Of a stretch of 64,000 nucleotides of DNA, positions 23,729 through 34,847 are shown piece by piece. Source of the DNA: Acidovorax sp. NCPPB 3576 (GTDB lineage: Bacteria; Pseudomonadota; Gammaproteobacteria; Burkholderiales; Burkholderiaceae_C); the NCBI RefSeq assembly GCF_028473605.1, contig NZ_CP097267.1, positions 1,728,501 through 1,792,500 of the forward strand, written 5' to 3'. The notes beneath the pieces are model-generated. The model had not been told where the DNA came from and did no database searches. It saw only the letters and a list, made by a program, of their open reading frames with translations. How positions within the stretch are numbered: position 1 is the stretch's first letter; every line of letters starts with the position of its first letter. The position numbers and the translations under genes were made by a program.

Positions 23729-24763
23729 TCAAGGCACAGCGGGCGCCGGCAGGCGCAGCAATGCGCGGACGAAGCCGTGGTCGGAGCGCGTGCGGTCGCG
23801 CCCTTCGTGCAGGTGGTCGTTGAAGTAGTCCACCCGCCGCACGTCGCCAAGGCGCATGCCGGATCGGGCGTTGGGCACGAACTCCTCGCTGACCAGAATC
23901 TGGTCCAGCACCGCCGGCATGCCCTGGTGGATGTGCGAGTAGGCCACGTCCTTTTTGAGAGCGGCATCGCCTTGCACGTCGTAGGCGTTGTACAGCGCCA
24001 CATCGCGCGCACTGCGGTCGTAGGCGACCTCGGTGGTCGCGCAGATGAGCTGAGTTGTCACGCTGTCGGGCGTGTCGTTGAAGTCGCCCAGCAGCACCAG
24101 CGGCACGTCGGTGCGCTGCAGCAGGTCCACGACGAGGCAGCGCAGCGCCGCCGCTTCCACGCCGCGCATGATGAGCGAGCGCAGCGACGCGAGGGCCGCC
24201 ACCTTGCGGTCGTCGCGGTCTTCCAGCGGCTGCCCGAGGGCGTCGAGCAGGAATTTGGGGCGTTTGGATTTGAGGTGCGCGGTGACCACGTTCACGGTCT
24301 GGCCGTGCTTCATGCGCAGCGTGGCCAGCAAGGGCGGGCGTTCGAATTGGTGGTGCGTGCCCAGGCCGGGCACATCGACCGCCAGCGCGGGCGGAAACTC
24401 GCCGATCGAGCGCACCGATTCGACGCGCAGCCGCGTGGCGAGCCCGACGCGCGGCGTGCCCTGGGCACCTTGCAAAGCCCCGGCGTTTTCGGCGCCGGGC
24501 ACGCTCACGAAGTCGTAGCGCAGGCCGCTGCGGCCAATGGCCGTCTGAAAGGCCTGTTCGTCCCACACCTCTTGCACCGCCAGCACATCGGCGTTGAGCG
24601 CCCGAAAGCGCCCGCCGAGCCAATCGGCCTTGCGCTCGAACTCGGCCTGGGTGTAGGCATCCTGGTTGGGATAAAACACCCGCCCGGGAAGGGCGAGGTT
24701 CAGTGTGTTGCAGGTGGACACCAGCAAGGTGTCCATGGGCTGCGCGGGATCGGCAGGGCGCAT
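23729..24763 (-). CDS. Endonuclease/exonuclease/phosphatase (EEP) family protein
   Basis: The 344-aa protein has the EEP (DNase I-like) fold: a catalytic Glu in VLAVQEVWDE (about residue 65), TAHLKSKRP, LLGDFNDTPD and a terminal SDHGFVRALL. It cleaves phosphodiester or phosphomonoester bonds with Mg2+. The substrate could be DNA, RNA or a phosphoinositide-like molecule and cannot be told. GAGGA six bases upstream supports the first ATG at 24763 over a second one at 24736. No signal peptide is seen. Confidence 0.87.
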   Translation of the reverse strand: MRPADPAQPMDTLLVSTCNTLNLALPGRVFYPNQDAYTQAEFERKADWLGGRFRALNADVLAVQEVWDEQAFQTAIGRSGLRYDFVSVPGAENAGALQGAQGTPRVGLATRLRVESVRSIGEFPPALAVDVPGLGTHHQFERPPLLATLRMKHGQTVNVVTAHLKSKRPKFLLDALGQPLEDRDDRKVAALASLRSLIMRGVEAAALRCLVVDLLQRTDVPLVLLGDFNDTPDSVTTQLICATTEVAYDRSARDVALYNAYDVQGDAALKKDVAYSHIHQGMPAVLDQILVSEEFVPNARSGMRLGDVRRVDYFNDHLHEGRDRTRSDHGFVRALLRLPAPAVP

Positions 24764-24821
24764 GCGTTCCTCAAAAACGGGCCGCTGAACTGCTGCTGCC
24801 GGGCACGGAAGGGATCAGTGC

Positions 24822-26678
24822 TCAGCGGCCGTAGCCGCCACCGCCACTCCGGGGGCCGCCACGCGAGCCGCCGCCGGAATTGCCGCGGCTACCGCCGCCG
24901 CCACCACCGCCATAGCCGCCACCACCACCACCGCCACCGCTGCGGTAGCCACCGCCACCGCCGCGACGGCCGGAGCCGGCCATGCTGTCCACGCTGGTGC
25001 GCATCGGGTCGGGCTGGCCGCCGCCTGCGCCGGCATGGCGGGGCGCGCCGAGATGGCCGCCCGTCTGGGTGCCCAGGTGGGCGTTTTCGCGGCGTGGCTG
25101 GCCGTCGTCGGAGCGGTTGCCACCGCCGCCGTTGCCACCACCGTTGCCGCCGCCGTAGCCACCGCCACCGGCATTCCCGCCGCCGGGACCGCGGCCGCCG
25201 CGGCCGGCCGCCTGCGGGCCGGGACCCCGGGGATTGCCGCCAGGACCGCCTGCGCGCGGGCCGTTGCCGCCACGGCCGCGTGGGCCGCCGCCTTCACCGG
25301 CAGCAGCCCGTGGGCCGCCACCTGCACGTGCGCCACCGCCCGCGGGCTTGCCGCCGCGGTCGCCACCACCACCACCGCCACCACCTTGGGAGGCCTTGTT
25401 GGTGCGGATGCGGTCCATCATTTCACTGCGGGCGGCCTTGGCGGCAGCCTGCATCACATCGCGGCTCGGGGGCTTGCCCGCGCCGCCCCAGATCGTCTGG
25501 CGGCCCATGGCGATGGGCTCGGCCTTCTCGCCTGGCTCGGGACCGAAGCCCTCCAGGATCTGAACCGGAATCTCCTGCTTGGTGAAGCGTTCGATGTCCA
25601 TCATGAAGCCTTCTTCGTCCATGCAGACCAGGCTCACGGCCTGGCCGCTGGCGCCCGCGCGGCCGGTGCGGCCGATGCGGTGGACATAGTCTTCCGACAC
25701 GTTCGGGATTTCGTAGTTGACGACGTGCGGCAGCTCGTCGATGTCGATGCCGCGGGCCGCGATGTCGGTGGCCACCAGCGCGCGGATGTCACCGCTCTTG
25801 AAGCCGGCCAGGGCCTGCGTGCGGGCGCTCTGGCTCTTGTTGCCATGCAGCGCCATGGCGTTGACGCCGTTCTTGGTCAGGAACTCGGCCACGTTGTTGG
25901 CGCCGAACTTGGTGCGGGTGAACACCAGCACCTGGCTCCAGTCGTGCTCCTGGATGATGTGCAGCAGCACCTGCTTTTTCTTGCCGCGGCCCACGGGATG
26001 GATCACCTGCGTGATGCGCTGCACCGTGGTGTTGCGCGGCGTGACCTGGATGCTCTGCGGGTTCTTGAGCAGCGTGTTGGCCAGCTCGCGGATCTCGTCG
26101 CTGAACGTGGCCGAGAACAGCAGGCTCTGCTTGTCCTTGGGCACCAGCGCGATGATCTTCTTCACGTCGTGGATGAAACCCATGTCCAGCATGCGGTCGG
26201 CTTCGTCCAGCACCAGGATCTCGACCGTGGACAGGTCCAGGAAGCCCTGCTGCTGCAGGTCCAGCAGGCGGCCAGGGGTGGCGACCAGCACGTCCACGCC
26301 GCGCTTGATGCGGTCGATCTGCGGGTTCATGCCCACGCCGCCGAAGACGACGGTGGACGAAATGTCGACGTATTTGCCGTACTCGCGCACGGATTCCTCG
26401 ACCTGGGCGGCGAGTTCGCGGGTGGGCGTGAGCACCAGGGCGCGAACGCCCTTGCCGCCGAACTTGCTCTTGGGTGCCGTGCCCTGCGACAGGCGGTGCA
26501 GCATGGGCAGGGTGAAGGCGGCGGTCTTGCCGGTGCCGGTCTGTGCGCCGGCGAGCAGGTCGTGTCCCTCGAGCACGGCGGGGATGGCCTGTGCCTGGAT
26601 GGGGGTCGGGGTTTCGTAACCCTGTTCGTGCACGGCCTTCAGAATGGCTGGGGCCAGATTCAGTTCGTCAAAGTTCAT
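24822..26678 (-). CDS. rhlE: DEAD-box ATP-dependent RNA helicase RhlE
   Basis: The 618-aa protein has the complete DEAD-box core in residues 1-370: Q motif TPIQAQAIP, Walker [28 protein letters not shown] ([10 protein letters not shown]), SAT (FSATFSDEI), ARGIDI and HRIGRTGR. It remodels RNA, especially in ribosome assembly and mRNA decay. The last 170 or so residues form an extreme Gly/Arg (RGG/GGY) tail, longer than in E. coli RhlE and probably intrinsically disordered. A small hairpin (26688-26702) sits immediately upstream of the ATG and no Shine-Dalgarno sequence is visible, so initiation may be structure-controlled. Confidence 0.95.
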   Translation of the reverse strand: MNFDELNLAPAILKAVHEQGYETPTPIQAQAIPAVLEGHDLLAGAQTGTGKTAAFTLPMLHRLSQGTAPKSKFGGKGVRALVLTPTRELAAQVEESVREYGKYVDISSTVVFGGVGMNPQIDRIKRGVDVLVATPGRLLDLQQQGFLDLSTVEILVLDEADRMLDMGFIHDVKKIIALVPKDKQSLLFSATFSDEIRELANTLLKNPQSIQVTPRNTTVQRITQVIHPVGRGKKKQVLLHIIQEHDWSQVLVFTRTKFGANNVAEFLTKNGVNAMALHGNKSQSARTQALAGFKSGDIRALVATDIAARGIDIDELPHVVNYEIPNVSEDYVHRIGRTGRAGASGQAVSLVCMDEEGFMMDIERFTKQEIPVQILEGFGPEPGEKAEPIAMGRQTIWGGAGKPPSRDVMQAAAKAARSEMMDRIRTNKASQGGGGGGGGDRGGKPAGGGARAGGGPRAAAGEGGGPRGRGGNGPRAGGPGGNPRGPGPQAAGRGGRGPGGGNAGGGGYGGGNGGGNGGGGNRSDDGQPRRENAHLGTQTGGHLGAPRHAGAGGGQPDPMRTSVDSMAGSGRRGGGGGYRSGGGGGGGGYGGGGGGGSRGNSGGGSRGGPRSGGGGYGR

Positions 26679-27078
26679 TCAAGGAAACGCCCTGTCCGGG
26701 CGCTGGGGGCATCGGCCTGTCGCAGGACCCATGTCGGGGCTGCGGCCAGTCAAGGCAGATGGGATTCACGAATGGGAGCCAGAACGCCGCATGGCGGCCT
26801 CATCGTCCCCAGCAGGTTGCTGAGGCCACCGATCACTGGAGCCGGTGGCTGGGCGCTATTGTGGCACGAGATGCCCGCCAGCAGTCCAGCCTTTACGAAG
26901 GCAGCGGTCGCGCAGCGTGCCGTTGCGCAAACTGTCGCTTGGGCACCGCGTTGCGGGGTTGCCGAAAGCGCCGGTGCCAAAGCATCCGATAATCGCGCTG
27001 AACGCGCTTTTCCGGCTGGCCTCCCTGGCCGCTCGTGCACCTCCGGCAGCGCAGCCCCCATCTAAGGAAAGAAAGCCA
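26679..27078. other. Divergent intergenic region rhlE/ettA
   Basis: This 400-bp gap must hold the promoters of rhlE (minus) and ettA (plus). Next to rhlE, CGCCC-TGTCC-GGGCG (26688-26702) forms a hairpin in the presumed leader. A GATAAT hexamer at about 26988 could be the -10 of ettA, but no good -35 fits. I see no coding frame or RNA gene. Confidence 0.35.
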
Positions 27079-28740
<1,662 letters not shown>

Positions 28741-28791
28741 GCAACAACCCGTTAGGATCGTCGCTGCTGTCGCTTTTCCCCGCCCGCCACC

Positions 28792-31221
28792 ATGTCCCTG
28801 CCCGCGTCCCGGTCCAGAACGGTCTTTCGTGCCTGCGTCGTCAACGCGGTGCGGCAGGGCGAGGCGTTGATGGGCCGGCTGACCAGCGTCACCCAGGGGG
28901 CGCTGGCCAGCGATGAATCGACCGAGCGCAACATTCAGCAGCGCACGCTGCTGGCCGATGCGCTGCGGCTGATCAAGCAGCACGAGGACACCCTGGCCAA
29001 GGCCTACCCCATGGCCTTGCTGGAGGTGTTTGCCGAGGGGCCTTCCACGCCACGCGCGCGGCCCGGCGATGAAACGGGCATGGACTTCGGCGAGCTGTCG
29101 CTCATGGACGAGTCCGAGGTGCTGGCCCAGGTCGAGCTGTCGCGGGCCCAGCAGATCGCGGTGCACGCCACCGAGGCCACGCTGGCCGAACTCAACACCC
29201 TGGTCAGCTCTGCCCAGGGCCTGCAGCGCGTGCAGCCCGAGCGCAATCCGCTGCGCCCCGAGAACTACATCCGCGCCCTGCAGCAGGTGGTGGGCGACAC
29301 GGGCGTGTCCGCCGAGATCCGCCAGGTGTGGATGGCGCACATGCGCAAGGTGCTGGGCGACGAACTGGTGGCCGTTTACAAGGCCGCAGCGCAGAGCCTG
29401 CGCGACAACGGCATCGCCCCCGTGGGCTATGCGGTGGTGGGGCAGGCGGGCCAGTCGGCGGGGCGTGCCACCGGCTATGGCGGTGCGGGGCACCCCAGCA
29501 GCCATGGCGGCGGCTACGGGCCGGCGTCTTTGCACGGCGGCCCGATGAGCAGCTACGGCAGCGCGCACACCAGCCTGTATGCGAGCCAATACGCCAGCCA
29601 GTACGGCGCGCCCGGCGGCATGGGTGGCGGTGGAGCGGCATCGATGGGCATGCCGCTCGCCCCGGAAGCCGAAGAGGCCCTGCTGACCGTGGGCATGCTC
29701 CGGCAGATGCTCGCCAGTTCGGGCGACGCCCTCGCTTATGGCGTGGCGCCTGCCGCCGCCTTCGGCGCCGGGCCGTCCCAGCAGGCCGTTTGGGCCGAGG
29801 CCCGCGGCGGCGGCCCGGCCAGTTCGCAGATGGGCGCTGGCGGATCGGATTATTTCCCGCCCAGCTCGGCCGCAGCGGCCGAAGCGATGGAAGACATCGC
29901 GCAGCTCGAGCGCCTGGTGGGCCGACTGGCGGGTAGCCAGCCGGCGGCACTGGGCGCCTGGAGCGGTGGGGCGATGGCTACCCCTGCGCCGGTCCATGGC
30001 GTGGCGCCCGTGGTGGCACCCGCGCCTCCGTCCCCGTCGCGCACCGCCACCGAAGTGGTGAGCCGCATGATGGACAACATCGCGCAGGACAGCCGGTTGC
30101 CCCAGCCGATCCAGCGCGCCGTGCAGAACCTGCGGCCCGCCATCAAGCAACTGGTGCGGCACGACCGCCGGTTCTTCACCGATGAAAAACACCCCGCGCG
30201 CCGCCTGCTCGACGAGCTGACGCAGCGCGCGCTGGACTTCGAATCCGAGTCCGACCCCCGCTTCGACCGTTTCATGCGGCTCGTGGACGAAGCAGTGAGC
30301 CACCTGGCCAGCAGCGAAAGCCAGGACGCCGATACCTTCGCCACCGTGCTGACCGCGCTGGAGTCGGCCTGGGCCTCGCAGGAGCGCCAGTTGCGCGAGG
30401 CCCAGGAGGCCGAGCGGCAGGCCGCCCTGCGCGTGCAGCGGCGCGAGGCGCTGTCCAAGCGGATCGCGGCCGACATCCGCGCGCTGGCGGGGGCCGCCCA
30501 GGTGCCGCAGGACATCCTCGATTTCGCGGCCGGCCCATGGGCCGACGTGGTGGCGCTCGCGCAGATGGACGACCCCGGCAGTGCCGATGGCGACCCCGGC
30601 GGCTACCTGGCCCTGGTGCCCGAGTTGTTCTGGATCGCCCAGCCCGAGGTGGCTGCGGCCGAGCCCGAGCGGCTGGGCGGCACCGTCACGCGCATGCTGG
30701 GCACCATCCGCCAGGGCCTGGACAGCGTGGGCCATGCCGAGGCCATGGCCGGTGCCGTGCTGGAACGCATCGCCGGCCTGCACCAGGCGGCGATGGAGCG
30801 CGTGGCCAGCCGGGCGCTGCAGCCGGCGGGTGCGCTCTCCGACGAGCCGGACGGCATGGAAACCATCGTGCCGCCGGAATCCCTCTACGGCTCGCTGCAC
30901 GAACCCGGCGTGGCGCAAGAGGGGGGAGAGGCCTCCGCCGTCGGCCCGGAGGCCACCGACGACTTCCCCCTGGGTAGCTGGGTCGAGCTGATCACCAACC
31001 AGCGCGCCGTGCACACGCAACTGACGTGGTCCAGCCCGCACCACACCCTGTTCCTGTTCACCGCGGCCGACGGCAGCACGCAGTCGATGACACGGCGCAT
31101 GCGCGACAAGCTGACGGCCGAAGGGGCCTTGCGGGTGCTGCCGGGGCCACCGCCCTCGGTGGTGGCTGCCCATGGCCGCGCGCAGCGCGGCAAGGGCGCC
31201 AAGCCGATCAGGCCGCGCTAG
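28792..31221 (+). CDS. DUF1631 family protein
   Basis: The 809-aa protein matches the DUF1631 family of large betaproteobacterial and gammaproteobacterial proteins of unknown function. N-terminal residues 1-205 and C-terminal 380-700 are predicted helical. Between them (about 220-290) lies a Gly/Ser/Tyr/His-rich low-complexity stretch, including YASQYASQYG. The last 90 residues (LGSWVELITNQ, HHTLFLFTAADG, RMRDKLTAEGALRVL) look like a PilZ-like beta-barrel, but I do not see the canonical RxxxR/DxSxxG c-di-GMP motif. The 3' end overlaps the convergent TAXI gene by 14 bases. Confidence 0.8.
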   Translation: MSLPASRSRTVFRACVVNAVRQGEALMGRLTSVTQGALASDESTERNIQQRTLLADALRLIKQHEDTLAKAYPMALLEVFAEGPSTPRARPGDETGMDFGELSLMDESEVLAQVELSRAQQIAVHATEATLAELNTLVSSAQGLQRVQPERNPLRPENYIRALQQVVGDTGVSAEIRQVWMAHMRKVLGDELVAVYKAAAQSLRDNGIAPVGYAVVGQAGQSAGRATGYGGAGHPSSHGGGYGPASLHGGPMSSYGSAHTSLYASQYASQYGAPGGMGGGGAASMGMPLAPEAEEALLTVGMLRQMLASSGDALAYGVAPAAAFGAGPSQQAVWAEARGGGPASSQMGAGGSDYFPPSSAAAAEAMEDIAQLERLVGRLAGSQPAALGAWSGGAMATPAPVHGVAPVVAPAPPSPSRTATEVVSRMMDNIAQDSRLPQPIQRAVQNLRPAIKQLVRHDRRFFTDEKHPARRLLDELTQRALDFESESDPRFDRFMRLVDEAVSHLASSESQDADTFATVLTALESAWASQERQLREAQEAERQAALRVQRREALSKRIAADIRALAGAAQVPQDILDFAAGPWADVVALAQMDDPGSADGDPGGYLALVPELFWIAQPEVAAAEPERLGGTVTRMLGTIRQGLDSVGHAEAMAGAVLERIAGLHQAAMERVASRALQPAGALSDEPDGMETIVPPESLYGSLHEPGVAQEGGEASAVGPEATDDFPLGSWVELITNQRAVHTQLTWSSPHHTLFLFTAADGSTQSMTRRMRDKLTAEGALRVLPGPPPSVVAAHGRAQRGKGAKPIRPR

Positions 31222-32719
31222 GCTCCGGCTTGGGGCGCACGGCGTCCCCCCGGCCTTCGCTAGCCGCACCGCCGTCGCCCACCCTCTGCGTGCCACCGGG
31301 CAGGCCTTCTGTGGCTGCCACTGTAGGCGCCGGCTCCGCACCCAGCCCCGTACCTGCCCCGGTAACTGGCCCCGCGCGCAGCTTTCGGCGCACCAGATGG
31401 ATGTGGTTGCGCAGCGCGTACAGCTCGTCGGCATACGACAGCGGCACGCTCACCTTTTCCACCTGCGCCTCCAGCCGGTCCAGGGCCTCGTGCAGCGCCT
31501 GGGGCTCGGATTGTCCGGCGTCCATTTCGTCTTCGATCTCGCGCAGGCGGCCATACCAGCGGAACACGCGCGAGCGCACGCGGAACTGGTACAGCGGCGG
31601 CACCACGCGCGACAGCGGCAGCATGGCGGCCAGCAAGATGCCCAGCACCAGCCACATGCGCTCGATCAGGTTGGCCAGCCAGAAGGGCAGGTAGCGCTGC
31701 AGCAGCGGCGCGGGCTCGTTGATGGCGCGCTCGCCCTCGGCAGCGATCGGCAGCTCGCTGTGGCGGGTGCTCGGAAACTCCCGCGCCCGGTTGAACCAGC
31801 CCGCGCTGCCATGCAGGGACTGCGCGTTCTGCGCGAACAGCTGCAGCAGCGCCGGGTGCGTGCCCTCGCGCGCCAGCAGCGACGTGGTGGAGGCCACCAG
31901 CCGCACATCGGCAGGCGGCACGTTGCCGGCCAGGTCCACCACGCCGCGCGGCAGCGTGACGGGCGTGAGGAACGGAAAGCGCCGTCCGTAGGCCTCGTGC
32001 TGCGGAAAGTCCATGAGCCGCACGCCCGGCGTCTGCAGCAGCATCTGCACCATGAGCGACTGCGGCGCGGATGCGAACACCAGCGCATCGAGCCGGCCCG
32101 CGAGGAACTCCACCGTGGCCGGCGTCTGCCCCAGCTCGGACAGCCGCAGCGCCCGGGGCTCCATGCGGTTGGCCTCCAGCAGCTTTTCCATCAGCGTGGG
32201 CACGCCGCTGCCCGCGGTGCCCACGTTCACGCGCAGGCCGCGCAACTGCGCCAGGCTGTCGAGCCGGCCGCTCTTGACCACCCGGCGCGCGGCCTCGGTG
32301 CGGTAGAAGATCCACACCGGTTCCACGAACAGGCTGCCCAGCGATTCCAGGGTGCCCGAGTCTTCGGGCCGCAGCTCGCCGGTGCCGCCCTGCACGAAGG
32401 CCAGGTCGGCCTCGCCGCTGCGCAGCAATTGCAGGTTGGCGGACGAGCCTTCCGTCTCGCGCAGCACCACCTCGATGCCGTCGGCCGCCAAGGCCTTCTG
32501 GTAGCGCTGGCCGAAGTCGGCATAGGCGCTCTGCGCGGGCCCGGTGGCCAGGGTGACGCGTTTCGGGGGCGCGGGCTGCAGCCACCAGTAGGCCAGCACC
32601 AGCAGCCCCACCGCCAGGAAGGCGAGCGGCCCGGCGGACAGGATCAGGTCGCGCAGGTTCAGCAGCGCCGTGTGCACCCGGCGCGTGACGGTGCGGGAGC
32701 GGGCGGCGAGGGCGTTCAT
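31208..32719 (-). CDS. TAXI-family TRAP solute-binding protein, membrane-anchored
   Basis: The 503-aa protein has an N-terminal TM segment (about residues 28-47). A TAXI-type periplasmic binding domain follows (about 50-345; RVTLATGPAQSAYADFGQRY, GTAGSGVPTLMEKLL). A second TM lies at about 360-385, with a C-terminal coiled coil. Ordinary TAXI proteins are free secreted receptors of TRAP transporters; the two anchors are typical of a betaproteobacterial subgroup. No TRAP permease genes are in the window. The start overlaps the S58 peptidase stop by ATGA, so the two are coupled. Confidence 0.83.
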   Translation of the reverse strand: MNALAARSRTVTRRVHTALLNLRDLILSAGPLAFLAVGLLVLAYWWLQPAPPKRVTLATGPAQSAYADFGQRYQKALAADGIEVVLRETEGSSANLQLLRSGEADLAFVQGGTGELRPEDSGTLESLGSLFVEPVWIFYRTEAARRVVKSGRLDSLAQLRGLRVNVGTAGSGVPTLMEKLLEANRMEPRALRLSELGQTPATVEFLAGRLDALVFASAPQSLMVQMLLQTPGVRLMDFPQHEAYGRRFPFLTPVTLPRGVVDLAGNVPPADVRLVASTTSLLAREGTHPALLQLFAQNAQSLHGSAGWFNRAREFPSTRHSELPIAAEGERAINEPAPLLQRYLPFWLANLIERMWLVLGILLAAMLPLSRVVPPLYQFRVRSRVFRWYGRLREIEDEMDAGQSEPQALHEALDRLEAQVEKVSVPLSYADELYALRNHIHLVRRKLRAGPVTGAGTGLGAEPAPTVAATEGLPGGTQRVGDGGAASEGRGDAVRPKPEPSAA

Positions 32720-33726
32720 CGGCCGAGGTCCGCCGCGCTCGGCAGGTACAGCCCTTCGTGGGTGGTGAGGGACTGCGCGGCCTGCACGGCGCGCAGCGTG
32801 GCGCGGGCCACGGCCTCGGCCGCCATGGTGGCCAGCACCAGCATGCCCGCGTGGCGGCCCGTGGCGCCGGTGGCCAGGGTGAACAGCGTGTCGCCGTCCA
32901 GCTGGGTGTGTACGGGGTTGATGCTGCGCGCCAGCCCGTCGTGGCCCGACACCGCCAGGCGATGGGCCTGGGCCTTGGTCAGCACCGCGTCGGTGGCGAT
33001 CACGCCGATGGTGGTGTTGGTGCCGGGCAGCACGGGCTCGGGCGGCACCCCGCCCAGCAGCGCGCGGCGCGTGTCCATCAGCCGCTGGCCGTCTTCCGAG
33101 CGCGCGCCGGCCACGGGCCGGGCGGTGTGCGGGTCGATCACGTCGCCCACGGCGTTGCAGGCGATGAGCGCGCCCACGGTGATGCCGTCCAGCGACACCG
33201 AGGCCGTGCCGATGCCGCCCTTCATCGCGCGCCCGATGCCGAAGAGCTTGCCCACTGCGGCCCCGGTGCCCGCGCCCACGTTGCCCTCCGCCGGGTCGTT
33301 GCGCGACGCGGCAGCGCAGGCGGCATAGCCGGCCGCGGCGTCGGGGCGGATGCGCATGTCGCCCACCAGCAGGTCGAACAGCACGGCCGCCGGCACGATG
33401 GGCAGGCGGCCCACGGCCACATCCAGCCCCACGCCGCGTTCCTCCAGCCAGCGCACGGCGCCGGTGGCGGCCTCCAGGCCCCAGGCGCTGCCGCCGGCCA
33501 GCACGACGGCATGCACCTTCTCGACCAGGTTGGAGGGCGCGAGCAGGTCGGTCTCGCGCGTGCCCGGCGCGGCGCCGCGCACATCGACGCCGCCCACGGC
33601 GCCCTCGCGCGCCAGGATGGCGGTGCAGCCCGTGGGGCGGCGGGCGTCGGTGTAGTGGCCGACCTCGATGCCCGCCACGCGGGTGATGCTGCCAGCGTCG
33701 CTGGCCGAACGGGATGCTGCGGTCAT
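32716..33726 (-). CDS. P1-type (S58/DmpA) aminopeptidase
   Basis: The 336-aa protein belongs to peptidase family S58 (DmpA, beta-peptidyl aminopeptidases). These are N-terminal-nucleophile enzymes that self-cleave and release N-terminal D-, beta- or L-residues. The cleavage and nucleophile region is PGTNTTIGVIATDA (about residues 235-248), with a Thr as likely nucleophile. Other family marks are GIEVGHYTD, AVVLAGGSAWGLEAATG and NVGAGTGAAVGK. ATG 33726 gives a family-like N-terminus (SITRVAGIEVGHYTD). It is translationally coupled to the TAXI binding protein downstream. Confidence 0.87.
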   Translation of the reverse strand: MTAASRSASDAGSITRVAGIEVGHYTDARRPTGCTAILAREGAVGGVDVRGAAPGTRETDLLAPSNLVEKVHAVVLAGGSAWGLEAATGAVRWLEERGVGLDVAVGRLPIVPAAVLFDLLVGDMRIRPDAAAGYAACAAASRNDPAEGNVGAGTGAAVGKLFGIGRAMKGGIGTASVSLDGITVGALIACNAVGDVIDPHTARPVAGARSEDGQRLMDTRRALLGGVPPEPVLPGTNTTIGVIATDAVLTKAQAHRLAVSGHDGLARSINPVHTQLDGDTLFTLATGATGRHAGMLVLATMAAEAVARATLRAVQAAQSLTTHEGLYLPSAADLGR

Positions 33727-33760
33727 ATGGGCGGCGATTATGGCGCCGCGCGGGGGGGCT

Positions 33761-34192
33761 TCAGCGCACGGCCTCGATGCGGGTGATGACGAGCGCGCCG
33801 CGCTGGCTCTCGGCATGAAAGCGCACCGGTGTGCCGGGCGCGAGCGGCACGTCCGGCGCCGGGTCCTGCAGGCGGAACACCATGGTCATGGGCGGCATGG
33901 CGAGGTTCTTCAGTTCGCCGTGGCGCAGCGTGAGCTTGCCGGCCGCCGGGTCCCAGCGCACGACTTCGCCCCGTGCCAGTTCGGTGTCCGGCGCCGGGGC
34001 CGCCGCATCGGGCTCCGATGGCGTGCCCGGCAAGGCCGTGGCTTCGGCGTGGGCGGTGGCGGCCGGGGCGGCGGCATGCCCGGCATGCCCCGACGGGCCG
34101 TGCGAGGAGGCTTGCGCGGGGACGGTGCCCGCCAGCGCGAGGGCGATGGCGGCGACGGCGGCGATGGTGGGGAGCGCGGGGCGGCGTGTCAT
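33761..34192 (-). CDS. CusF-like periplasmic copper-binding protein
   Basis: The 143-aa exported protein has a signal peptide (residues 1-28, ending AQA), a His/Ala-rich linker and a C-terminal CusF-type OB barrel. The copper motif is present as LRHGELKNL and MPPMTMVFRL: His and the two Met ligands match CusF, but the copper-capping Trp of E. coli CusF is a Met here. It likely carries Cu(I) or Ag(I). The start overlaps the DUF411 stop (ATGA), so it is the last gene of the copper operon. Confidence 0.88.
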   Translation of the reverse strand: MTRRPALPTIAAVAAIALALAGTVPAQASSHGPSGHAGHAAAPAATAHAEATALPGTPSEPDAAAPAPDTELARGEVVRWDPAAGKLTLRHGELKNLAMPPMTMVFRLQDPAPDVPLAPGTPVRFHAESQRGALVITRIEAVR

Positions 34193-34722
34193 GCGGGCTC
34201 CTTTTTTAGGGGGTAGTGGCTGAAGACGCGGGTGCTGCCCCCGCCGTGCGCCACCAGCAGCACGTCGTAGGCGTCCTGCCGGCCGCCGTAGAAGGCACCG
34301 TCCATGCCCGGCGATCCCACCGGCATGCCGGGCACGGCCAGGCCCAGGGCCTTGGGTTTTTCGCGCAGCAGGCGCTGCACGTCCGCGGCCGGCACATGGC
34401 CCTCGATCAGGTAGCCGCCGACCAGCGCCGTGTGGCACGAGCCCAGCTTTTGCGGCAGGCCCAGGCGGCTGCGCACTGCGGCGTTGCCGCTCTCGTGCAC
34501 CGTGGCGCGAAAGCCGTTGGCCTGCATGTGGTCCACCCAGTCCTGGCAGCAGCCGCAGCTGGGGTCCTTCCAGACTTCGATGGCGATGGGTGGCGGCGCG
34601 GCCGCGAAGGCCGGCCAGGGCAGGGCGGCGGCAGCGCCCCAGGCGGCGATGCCTTGCAGGGCGCGGCGGCGCGCGGCCAGCGGGGTCGGGGTGCCGCCAG
34701 CGGCGGAAGGGGTCAGGGGCAT
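34189..34722 (-). CDS. DUF411 metal-binding protein
   Basis: The 177-aa protein opens with a twin-arginine-like signal (RRRALQGIAAWGAAAALPWP) ending FAAA. The DUF411 domain begins IAIEVWKDPSCGCCQDWVDH. The CGCC motif, further Cys in LGSCHTALV and conserved Met are probable metal ligands. Family members cluster with copper resistance genes. AAGGAACC supports ATG 34722. The gene overlaps the CusF-like gene by ATGA. Whether it binds copper as chaperone or scavenger is unproven. Confidence 0.88.
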   Translation of the reverse strand: MPLTPSAAGGTPTPLAARRRALQGIAAWGAAAALPWPAFAAAPPPIAIEVWKDPSCGCCQDWVDHMQANGFRATVHESGNAAVRSRLGLPQKLGSCHTALVGGYLIEGHVPAADVQRLLREKPKALGLAVPGMPVGSPGMDGAFYGGRQDAYDVLLVAHGGGSTRVFSHYPLKKEPA

Positions 34723-34768
34723 GGCAGGTTCCTTTCGGTGGGTTGGGGTGTCCACCCGGGTTTCAAGT

Positions 34769-34828
34769 AAAAAACGGCTCCGGCGCATATTTTTCTAGGG
34801 CATATTGCTATTAAATTGGTAGCAATAG
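34769..34828 (+). repeat. Dispersed Comamonadaceae-type repeat, copy B
   Basis: AAAAAACGGCTCCGGCGCAT, then ATTTTTCTAGGGCATATTGC, ending in GCTATTAAATTGGTAGC. It is closely related to copy A at 21522 and, in reverse, to copy C at 42471. It separates the multicopper oxidase from the DUF411 gene inside the copper cluster. Confidence 0.8.
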
Positions 34829-34847
34829 AGGGTGACGGCATGGCCGG

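Noticed and set aside
24830..25400. CRISPR-like or minisatellite repeat pattern
   Set aside because: The repetitive CCACCGCCG-type sequence is the coding region of the Gly/Arg-rich RhlE tail. There are no uniform repeats or spacers.
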